Source: RDXT01 sp033765305
GTDB taxonomy: Bacteria > Bacteroidota > Bacteroidia > J057
Length of the DNA stretch: 64,000 bases
Assembly (NCBI GenBank): GCA_033765305.1
Contig: JANRID010000021.1
Coordinates: forward strand, 1-64,000
Reading direction: 5' to 3'
The position numbers were made by a program, and so were the translations under genes. The notes beneath the pieces are model-generated. The model was not told the origin of the DNA. It saw nothing but the letters and a program-made list of their open reading frames with translations, and ran no database searches. Below are positions 7,698-14,610 of this stretch, piece after piece (position 1 is the stretch's first letter; every line of letters begins with the position of its first letter).

Positions 7698-9857
7698 TCA
7701 GGGCTGCCCTGGGATCAGCAAGGAGGTGCTGCCGGTCTGCTGGCCGCTGCGGACCCGGAGGTGGTACAGGCCTGCAGGCAGGTGTGCGAGCGGAATGCGG
7801 ACTTCCTGCCCGCCCTGGAGCCTGCCTTGCGCGACGGTCTGCCCCTGCGGATTGAGCAGGACCCAGCTGGCGGTGCCGGCAGGCAGGAGCAGCCGGGCCT
7901 CGTCGCGTGCCGGGTTGGGAAACAGGCTGAACATGAGCGCTTCGTCTGGTTCGGCCGATACGTTTCCGGCCCGGCGCAGCCGCCAGGCGGCGCCGCCTTC
8001 GGCCACGGCCCAGAGGTATGCTGGGGTGGACTGCACCTTGATGAAGCCGGCCACGGGCAGGTCGCCGCTCAGGTCGGTCCAGGTGGTGTCGCCCGCTTCG
8101 AGCAGGAAGATGCCCCGGTCAGTGGCCGCCGCCAGAAAATCGCCGAAGGCGTGGAGGTGGTTCACCACAGCGCCGCCGAGTCCGCTGCTGAGGCCGGTCC
8201 AGTTGGCTCCATCATCGGCAGATACGAGCACCCCGCCCAGGGCCGGGCCGAGGTAGAGCTTGCCCTGCCACGATTCGAAGGATAAGGCCCCGTTGGGAAA
8301 CAGAAACTGATTCACGACCGTCCAGTTGGTAGCCGTGGAATTGCGCCGGAATATGCGGGAGGACGGGTTATTGAGCCGGGTGGCCAGCCCGTAGAGTTCG
8401 CCTTTGTGCCGGGTCATGGCCAGCCATTCGGTGGTGCCCGAAAAGCCGGAAACGCCCGTCAGGCCCGCCACAAATTGTCCTTGCGCATTGAGTATGCCCG
8501 CCACCGGAAGCGAGCCGCCTTCGGTGCCGAAGATTACGGCGCTGTCGCCGAAGGTGCGCATGCGTGCTTCGGGCCTGAGCGAGGTGCCATCTGCACTTTG
8601 CCAGCTTGTGCCCTGATTTTGGGAGACATACATCTGCAGGGGGCCGTTGAAATTGTCGCTCACGCCCATGAGCAGGTTGCTGCCCACTTGGGTCACCGCC
8701 CGCAGCGTATAGTTGTCGGGGATATTGGCCGGGTTGAGTACTTGCCAGTTGTTGGGTCCATCGTTTCCTGCCCAAAACCGGGAGGCGGTGGTGGAAAATA
8801 CCTGATTCCCGGATGCAGTGAGGTCATTCACCACAACGCTGTACACGCCCCCGAATGTAGCCGGTGTCCAGGCCTGGGTGGGGCTGGAGGCCGTAAAGAT
8901 CTCGCCATTAAACCCGGTCTGGAACATCTTGCCGGCGTGGCTGAACATGGTCAGGCCTGCGCCTGAGGTGGGGCTGCCAGCTACCGGAGGCTGCCAGCGT
9001 GACTGGCCGGGGGTCCAGGAGGTGCACACAACGGACGCATTTCCGCCGTTGCGGGCGTATACCGTCCGGCCCAGCACTGTATAAAAGGCCGGACTGAAGG
9101 CGAAGGAACCGTTCGGGTTTTTGAGGGTATCGGTGGTTACCTGGGTCCAGTTCAGCCCGTTGTCGGTGGAGCGGAAAATGTGCTTTTGCAGCGCATACAG
9201 GGTATCGTTGATGGATACCATATTATTTACGGACAGTCCCGGGGTGATGCCTGTGCCGCTGAATGTCCAGGTCTGGCCGAGGTCTTCGGTGCGGTAGAGT
9301 CCCTGCACGGGCCCCAGTACCCCGGCAAGGGAATTGGTGAGAAATACGTCGCCAAAGCCAAACACCTGGTTGGTGAGCAGGGAAAAGGGGCTGATGGCTT
9401 GTTTGATCCAGGTGTTGCCGAAGTCGGGGGAGAAATAGAGGGTGTCGTTCAGCTCATCCGAGTTGCGTACCATGAGGTGGCCGTCGGCTTTCTGCATGCG
9501 GACGATGCCGATGGCATTCTGGGACAGGTACCGCCCGGGCAGCTTCAGGTCCCACGTAACGCCGCCGTCGGCGCTGCGGTAAATGCCTTTATTGGCAACG
9601 CAGGCAAACAGGAAATTTCCGTCCTGGAGAAGGTCGATGACGTTGCCGGACGGGATGCCGCGCGACCAGGGGGCAAATGTGGCCCCGCCGTCGGTGCTGC
9701 GGTAGATGCCGCTTGAGGTGCCAATCAGCAGCTGGCTGCCGACGGTGATGCCGCGGTGGATCTGGCCGCCGGCAGGGCTTACGGGTTCCCAGGTCTGGGC
9801 AGGGAGCGCCGGGCGGAGCAGGAGACAGCAGGCGAGGAGGAGCAGGGCAGGACGCAT
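7698..9857 (-). CDS. Asp-box (BNR) repeat T9SS protein, paralogue B
   Basis: A 719-residue secreted protein, exactly as long as its neighbour. The start at 9857 gives a good signal peptide (MRPALLLLACCLLLRP then ALPAQ); the frame remains open for about 1.2 kb upstream but there it merely shadows the esterase on the other strand. Asp-box repeats (IYRSTDGGATF, IYRSADGGVTW, LYRTEDLGQTW, IFRSTDNGLNW) fill the body and a T9SS domain closes it (LFPNPARDEARL). The tail is unusual: it ends LLIPGQP rather than the VKP or basic ending of paralogue A. As the first gene of the minus-strand series it is the likely promoter-proximal member. Confidence 0.87.
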   Translation of the reverse strand: MRPALLLLACCLLLRPALPAQTWEPVSPAGGQIHRGITVGSQLLIGTSSGIYRSTDGGATFAPWSRGIPSGNVIDLLQDGNFLFACVANKGIYRSADGGVTWDLKLPGRYLSQNAIGIVRMQKADGHLMVRNSDELNDTLYFSPDFGNTWIKQAISPFSLLTNQVFGFGDVFLTNSLAGVLGPVQGLYRTEDLGQTWTFSGTGITPGLSVNNMVSINDTLYALQKHIFRSTDNGLNWTQVTTDTLKNPNGSFAFSPAFYTVLGRTVYARNGGNASVVCTSWTPGQSRWQPPVAGSPTSGAGLTMFSHAGKMFQTGFNGEIFTASSPTQAWTPATFGGVYSVVVNDLTASGNQVFSTTASRFWAGNDGPNNWQVLNPANIPDNYTLRAVTQVGSNLLMGVSDNFNGPLQMYVSQNQGTSWQSADGTSLRPEARMRTFGDSAVIFGTEGGSLPVAGILNAQGQFVAGLTGVSGFSGTTEWLAMTRHKGELYGLATRLNNPSSRIFRRNSTATNWTVVNQFLFPNGALSFESWQGKLYLGPALGGVLVSADDGANWTGLSSGLGGAVVNHLHAFGDFLAAATDRGIFLLEAGDTTWTDLSGDLPVAGFIKVQSTPAYLWAVAEGGAAWRLRRAGNVSAEPDEALMFSLFPNPARDEARLLLPAGTASWVLLNPQGQTVAQGRLQGGQEVRIPLAHLPAGLYHLRVRSGQQTGSTSLLIPGQP

Positions 9858-9894
9858 AGGGAATGGAAGTTGCGATGGGAAAGCGTTTGGGGTT

Positions 9895-9930
9895 CCCCCC
9901 CTGAGAAGGGGGGGGCCAGGGGGGGAGTGA
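9895..9930. repeat. C-run/G-run dispersed-type repeat
   Basis: A short block made of a C7 run, CTGAGAAG-type spacer, a G8 run, CCA, and another G7 run. The two arms can fold into a hairpin. Only this one copy was noticed in the window, so calling it a dispersed family is an inference from similar elements known in other genomes. Confidence 0.4.
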
Positions 9931-10084
9931 AGCAGGACCGCAGGGCTGCCGGAACCGCTGCGCCCGCGGATTCCCCCCGGCCGGTTTATTCGCAGCAGGC
10001 AAGCATCTCCATAGCTTCGGCATGCCCGCCAAACAGAAAAACAATCGGCTCCCCACAAAAATATGGCTTCAGCAAGTGCGCTGC

Positions 10085-10106
10085 ATATCCCGAATCTTCG
10101 GGATAT
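10085..10106. repeat. 10-base perfect inverted repeat
   Basis: Arms ATATCCCGAA and TTCGGGATAT are separated by TC. It sits about 90 bases upstream of the esterase and could be an operator or part of a terminator; it shares its CCCGAA/TTCGGG core with the hairpin at 7631-7670. Confidence 0.45.
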
Positions 10107-10196
10107 TCCGCAGGGCAAGCGATTTTTTTGCCCGCACCTCCGCCTTCCGCCGGAATCCCGTAATATTGCCCTCCGCACCTCCGCTAACTCCCTCCC

Positions 10197-11036
10197 ATGC
10201 TGGGAAAACTGGACCTGCTGTTTAATCGCCACGAGCACATCGAGACGCATCTCAGGCAGTCGGTGCATCTGGGGCGCGCTGTGCGGGTCGATGTCTGGCT
10301 GCCGCCGCATTACCTCAGCCACGCCGGACGGTACCCGCTGCTCCTGTTCAACGACGGCCAGGACATGCCCGGCCTGCGCCTCGCAGAAACCCTCGAAACC
10401 CTCATGGCCAGCCACCGCATGCGGCGCATCGTAGTGGCCGCAATCTATCCGGAGCACCACCGCATCCACGAATACGGAACCGCCTGCCAGCCCGATTACC
10501 AAGGCAGGGGCGCGCGCGCTGCGCGCTACAGCCGCTTTGTCGTCCAGGAGCTCCTGCCCTTCCTCCACCACCGCTACCGCCTCGCTGCCGATCCGCTCCT
10601 CACAGGCTTTGCCGGCTGCTCCCTCGGCGGGCTCTCCGCCTTCGACATCGCCTGGAACCATCCGGAGCACTTCCGCTTTGCCGGGGTATTCTCCGGCGCG
10701 CTCTGGTGGCGCAGCAAAGCCTATGAAGATGGCTACGTGGATCAGGATCGCCTGATCCACAATGTGGTACGTTTCGGGGAAATGCCGGAGCAGTTCCGCG
10801 CATGGTTTGAGGCCGGCACGGAAGATGAAACAGATGACCGCAACGGCAATGGCATCATCGATGCCATCGACGACACCCTCGACCTGCTCGCCGAACTCCG
10901 CGCCAAGGGGTGCCCTGAACATCAGCTCCGCTACCTCGAAATTCCCGGCGGCAAGCACGACCTGCCAACCTGGGCCCAGGCCCTCCCCGATTTCCTCGCC
11001 TGGGCTTATCCGCCCGATCCCGCCCAGCGCCATTGA
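10197..11036 (+). CDS. alpha/beta-hydrolase esterase (Fes/IroE-like) with EF-hand-like loop
   Basis: A 279-residue putative esterase of the Esterase D / enterochelin-esterase-like superfamily. The nucleophile elbow is GCSLGG with S142; the catalytic His is probably H254 in GGKHDLPTW. No signal peptide is present, so it is likely cytoplasmic. Unusual is a 12-residue loop at 214-225 (DRNGNGIIDAID) that fits the EF-hand calcium-loop pattern and lies where the catalytic acid is expected. Substrate unknown: siderophore ester, phenolic ester or another ester are all possible, and there is no siderophore gene nearby. It starts a plus-strand group with dedA and the antiporter downstream. Confidence 0.85.
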   Translation: MLGKLDLLFNRHEHIETHLRQSVHLGRAVRVDVWLPPHYLSHAGRYPLLLFNDGQDMPGLRLAETLETLMASHRMRRIVVAAIYPEHHRIHEYGTACQPDYQGRGARAARYSRFVVQELLPFLHHRYRLAADPLLTGFAGCSLGGLSAFDIAWNHPEHFRFAGVFSGALWWRSKAYEDGYVDQDRLIHNVVRFGEMPEQFRAWFEAGTEDETDDRNGNGIIDAIDDTLDLLAELRAKGCPEHQLRYLEIPGGKHDLPTWAQALPDFLAWAYPPDPAQRH

Positions 11037-11091
11037 ACCGGAGAATTTGACCGCTGTAGCCGCCCCGTTTCCCATCTCCGGGATTTCAGTG

Positions 11092-11099
11092 TAGCTTTG
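11092..11099 (+). promoter_or_regulatory. candidate -7 element (TAGCTTTG) for the DedA gene
   Basis: TAGCTTTG matches the Bacteroidota -7 consensus TAnnTTTG, with an imperfect -33 (TTTC at 11068-11071) 20 bases upstream. It lies 54 bases before the chosen DedA start, supporting that start over the earlier in-frame ATG at 11097. Confidence 0.5.
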
Positions 11100-11153
11100 G
11101 CACAACTTCTACCTGCCGGCTCCGCCCGCAGCTTCACCGCCTATCGCAGCATC

Positions 11154-11807
11154 ATGATCGAGCAATTCATCGACCTCTTCCTGCACCTCGACAAACACCT
11201 TGCCGACATTGTCAGCCAGTACGGAACCCTCACCTACCTGATCCTGTTTGTCATCATTTTTGCCGAGACCGGCCTCGTCGTGACGCCCTTCCTGCCCGGA
11301 GATTCGCTGCTTTTCGCTACCGGTGCCACCATCGCCGTGTCCAACGGCAGCCTGAATCTCGGCCTGATGCTGCTCATCCTGTTTATCGCCGCCGTATTGG
11401 GCGACACAGTTAATTATTTTGTGGGGAAATTCCTGGGTCAGCGGGTCTTTGAGATGAACTCCAGGTGGATTAAACGCGAATACCTGGAGCGGACGCATGC
11501 TTTTTATGAAAAACATGGCGGCAAAACCATCGTCTACGCCCGATTCATCCCCATTATCCGCACCTTTGCCCCCTTTGTAGCAGGTGTAGGTGCCATGAAC
11601 TACCCCCGGTTTATCGTATATAACCTGCTGGGCGGCGCAGTTTGGGTGTCTGCCTTCCTGCTGGCCGGGTATTTCTTTGCAGAGAATGAAATTGTGAAGA
11701 AAAACTTCTCGCTCGTCGTCCTGGGAATCATCTTTGTCTCCCTGCTGCCGCCCCTGATCGAATACCTCCGCCACCGCTTCAGCAAAAAGCCCGCAGCGCA
11801 GTCCTGA
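11154..11807 (+). CDS. DedA-family membrane protein
   Basis: A 217-residue polytopic inner-membrane protein, normal DedA length. Diagnostic segments are the re-entrant motif PFLPGDSLLFATGA and the amphipathic ARFIPIIRTFAPFVAG (paired arginines and prolines), followed by YPRF and a final membrane helix. Members act in envelope homeostasis and in lipid carrier (undecaprenyl phosphate or phospholipid) translocation. I chose ATG 11154 rather than 11097 because the upstream residues are not membrane-like and a -7 element lies between. It is 84 bases from the antiporter downstream. Confidence 0.92.
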   Translation: MIEQFIDLFLHLDKHLADIVSQYGTLTYLILFVIIFAETGLVVTPFLPGDSLLFATGATIAVSNGSLNLGLMLLILFIAAVLGDTVNYFVGKFLGQRVFEMNSRWIKREYLERTHAFYEKHGGKTIVYARFIPIIRTFAPFVAGVGAMNYPRFIVYNLLGGAVWVSAFLLAGYFFAENEIVKKNFSLVVLGIIFVSLLPPLIEYLRHRFSKKPAAQS

Positions 11808-11891
11808 CCAACCGGATTTTTTGGTAATTTAGAGGCTCAGACAGCAGCCGGGCCGGTATCCGTCCGCAAATCCGGCTTGTTGGGGTATCCG

Positions 11892-13373
11892 ATGAAGCGT
11901 TCGCTTCTGCTGTATGTGATTGCGGTCCTAAGCCTGGGAGCTGGGATCTGGTATCTTATTGCGCAAGGTCAGGCCCTGCAGCCGGCCGGTACTGAGTCTG
12001 CTCCGCAGGATATGGCCCAGCTGAATGTGGGCCAGATCTTTCTCGAAGATCTGCAGCACAGCCTCAATCATTCCCTGAGCATCCTCTCGCTGCAGGTGAT
12101 CTCGATTCTGCTGGCCACCCGCGTCATGTCCTTTCTGGCGCGCAAGCTCGGCCAGCCGGCGGTGATCGGGGAAATTATCGCCGGCATCGCCCTGGGGCCT
12201 TCCATCCTCGGCATGTATGCCCCCCAGGTTTCAGCATTTCTCTTCCCCGAATGGTCCTGGGGCAATCTCCAGTTCATCAGCCAGATGGGCCTGATTTTCT
12301 TCATGTTCATCATCGGCCTGGAGCTGGATCTGAACAGTATCCGCCAAACTGCACGGGAAGCCTTGGTAATCAGTCATGTAAGTATTGCAGGCGGCTTTCT
12401 GGCCGGTGCCTGGCTCGCACGGCAGATTTATGCCGAATACGCCCAGCCTGGCGCACCTTTCCTGGCTTTCGCGCTCTTCATGGGGATTGCGATGAGCATC
12501 GCAGCCTTTCCGGTCTTCGCCCGCATTGTGCAGGAGCGGGGCTGGAGCCGCACCCCCTTCGGTAATCAGCTCATCACCTGCGCCGCCGTGGACGACTTCA
12601 CCGCCTGGTGCCTCCTGGCCATCGTGATTGCCGTCAGCAAAGCCCGCGGCCTCGGCACCTCGCTCCTGACCTTTGGATTTATCGCGGTCTATCTGGCGCT
12701 GATGATCTGGGTGGTCCGGCCTATCGCTGCCTGGGTAGGCAGGCGCTTTGTGCAGCGCGGCGAACTGACGCGCCCCCAGACCGGAATTGTCTTCATGATC
12801 ATGCTCCTCTCGGCCTATATGACCGAACTGATCGGCATCCATGCCCTGATCGGCGCCTTCATTGCCGGGGTGATCATGCCGCAGAACCAGAAATTCAAGC
12901 ACACCCTGATCGAAAAGCTGGAAGATCTGGCTACCCTCGTCTTTCTGCCGCTGTTTTTCGTGTTCACCGGCCTGCGCACAGAAATGGGCGCCCTCAACGA
13001 GGCCCACCTCTGGCAGGTTGTGCTCACCATCATCGGGTATGCTACCCTGGGGAAATTTGGCAGCGCCTTTTTGGCCTCCAAGCTCATGGGCTATTCCTGG
13101 AAAAATGCCCTGATTACCGGATCGCTCATGAATACCCGCGGCCTGATGGAGCTCGTCGTACTCAACATCGGCTATGATCTGGGAATTCTCAGCAAAACCC
13201 TCTTCGCTATGATGGTGATCATGGCCCTCGCAACGACCTTCATGACCGGCCCGCTGCTGAACCTGATCAGCTGGCTCTTCCGCCGCAGCGAGGCCCCGGT
13301 CCTGCAAATGCCGCCCGAGGGCGCACTGGAGGTGCCGATCGAGAGCATCGAAAGCCCGGATATGAAGGCCTGA
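11892..13373 (+). CDS. CPA2-type cation:proton antiporter
   Basis: A 493-residue membrane protein of the Na+/H+ exchanger (monovalent cation:proton antiporter-2) family, exchanging Na+ or K+ for H+ across the inner membrane. There is an extra N-terminal hydrophobic segment, then about a dozen membrane helices with the family signatures LGQPAVIGEIIAGIALGPS, FMFIIGLELD, and AAVDDFTAW (the conserved Asp pair), plus GSLMNTRGLMELVVLN. No C-terminal TrkA-N/RCK domain is present. Start chosen at ATG 11892; a TTG at 11877 is in frame but less likely. Cation specificity cannot be assigned. Confidence 0.93.
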   Translation: MKRSLLLYVIAVLSLGAGIWYLIAQGQALQPAGTESAPQDMAQLNVGQIFLEDLQHSLNHSLSILSLQVISILLATRVMSFLARKLGQPAVIGEIIAGIALGPSILGMYAPQVSAFLFPEWSWGNLQFISQMGLIFFMFIIGLELDLNSIRQTAREALVISHVSIAGGFLAGAWLARQIYAEYAQPGAPFLAFALFMGIAMSIAAFPVFARIVQERGWSRTPFGNQLITCAAVDDFTAWCLLAIVIAVSKARGLGTSLLTFGFIAVYLALMIWVVRPIAAWVGRRFVQRGELTRPQTGIVFMIMLLSAYMTELIGIHALIGAFIAGVIMPQNQKFKHTLIEKLEDLATLVFLPLFFVFTGLRTEMGALNEAHLWQVVLTIIGYATLGKFGSAFLASKLMGYSWKNALITGSLMNTRGLMELVVLNIGYDLGILSKTLFAMMVIMALATTFMTGPLLNLISWLFRRSEAPVLQMPPEGALEVPIESIESPDMKA

Positions 13374-13448
13374 ACTCTCAGGACCCGGAATCCCCGCGCT
13401 GTCACGCGGTGCCAGGTACGGGTGTCATGCCCGTAAACAGCCGCTATC

Positions 13449-14447
13449 ATGCTTACATTGCTTCATGATTCAGGAAGCCCGGAGCCTTACGCCGGGCAGC
13501 CCCGCCCCCCGCTCCCGGATGCCGCCCTGCTCGACGCCTATTCGCAGGCGGTAGTGGCGGCGGTTCAGCGGGTAAGCCCCGCAGTCGTGCATATCGGAAT
13601 CCGGCAGGAACGCCGCCGCAGGGGCAGCTCCGGAAGTGGATCAGGCTTTGTCCTGACTCCCGACGGATTTGTCGTCACCAACAGCCACGTCGTCAGCCAG
13701 CCCGGCCGCATCACGGTCGCCCTGCCGGACGGCAGCCGCTTCGATGCGGATAAGGTCGGCGACGACCCCGCTACCGATCTGGCAGTGCTCAAAATCCCGG
13801 CATCGGGCCTCGCAGCCGCTGCCTTCGGCGATTCGCGCCAGCTCCAGGCTGGGCAGCTCGCCATTGCCATCGGCAATCCCTACGGATTCGAGTACACCGT
13901 CACCGCCGGCGTAGTCAGCGCGCTCGGACGCACCCTGCGCTCCCAGACCGGCCGCCTCATCGACAACGTGATCCAGACCGATGCAGCCCTCAACCCCGGC
14001 AACTCCGGCGGCCCCCTCGTCAGCAGCCGGGGCGAAGTCATCGGGGTCAATACGGCGATGATCCTGCCCGCCCAGGGTATTTGCTTTTCCATCGCCTCCG
14101 CAACGGCCAGCTATATCGTCAGCAAGCTCATCACCGAGGGCCGCATCCGCCGTGCCTACCTCGGAATTGCCGGCCATGACCTCCGGCTGCCGGAACGAAC
14201 CGTGAGCTTGCTCTCCCTCGCCTCGCCCAGGGCCGTTCTCGTCCGCTCGGTCGAGGCTGATGGGCCCGCCCGCCAGTCTGATCTGCAGGAAGGAGACGTG
14301 ATCATCCGCTTCAACGGCCTGCCGGTGCAGGGCATCGATGATCTGCACCGCATGCTCACCGATGTAGAGATCGGACGGGAGTCGTCGCTCACCCTGATCC
14401 GCGACAGCCGGCTCATAACCCTGCGCGTAACGCCCGGAGAGGTATAA
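13449..14447 (+). CDS. HtrA/DegP-like S1C serine protease without obvious signal peptide
   Basis: A 332-residue trypsin-like protease with a C-terminal PDZ domain. The triad is intact: H80 (TNSHVV), D110 (ATDLAVLK) and S186 (NPGNSGGP). The PDZ domain occupies roughly residues 235-330 (EGDVIIRFNGLPV). Known members degrade misfolded envelope proteins. The odd point is the N-terminus: residues 1-40 are hydrophilic and Pro-rich with no signal peptide, so the protein may be cytoplasmic, or exported another way. Two small inverted repeats (CCGCG...CGCGG and ACGGG...CCCGT) lie in the 75-base gap before the start. Confidence 0.9.
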   Translation: MLTLLHDSGSPEPYAGQPRPPLPDAALLDAYSQAVVAAVQRVSPAVVHIGIRQERRRRGSSGSGSGFVLTPDGFVVTNSHVVSQPGRITVALPDGSRFDADKVGDDPATDLAVLKIPASGLAAAAFGDSRQLQAGQLAIAIGNPYGFEYTVTAGVVSALGRTLRSQTGRLIDNVIQTDAALNPGNSGGPLVSSRGEVIGVNTAMILPAQGICFSIASATASYIVSKLITEGRIRRAYLGIAGHDLRLPERTVSLLSLASPRAVLVRSVEADGPARQSDLQEGDVIIRFNGLPVQGIDDLHRMLTDVEIGRESSLTLIRDSRLITLRVTPGEV

Positions 14448-14610
14448 CGAATTGAGTATAAATGAAATCATTCGGGTTCCGGGCAGCGTGCCGCAAACGG
14501 GCCGCTGCCCGGGGCCTGCATCGGGCCATGAGGCAGGATGATATAAAATGCCGCAAAACGAAGCGGCGCCGCCGGAGCCATGCTGTTACTTTGCCCGAAA
14601 CACGATATAG

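Larger units (their letters stand above)
9858..10196. other. 339-base intergenic region with G/C-run repeat and hairpins
   Basis: This gap lies between divergent genes (paralogue B and the esterase) and should hold both promoters. At about 9895-9930 there is a run of C7, then GAGAAG, then G8, CCA and G7; such C-run/G-run repeats are scattered in many Bacteroidota and cyanobacterial genomes. At 10085-10106 is a perfect 10-base inverted repeat (ATATCCCGAA, 2-base spacer). At 10113-10133 is a 6-base stem (GGGCAA/TTGCCC) around a T-rich loop. No protein-coding gene is evident and no strict TAnnTTTG element was found. Confidence 0.5.

Noticed and set aside
5391..9857. Calling the Asp-box proteins sialidases
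   Set aside because: Asp-boxes are shared by many propellers and no catalytic Arg triad or nucleophile pair was identified.
9858..11105. Upstream extension of the second Asp-box gene
   Set aside because: Antisense to the esterase; signal peptide at 9857 marks the real start.
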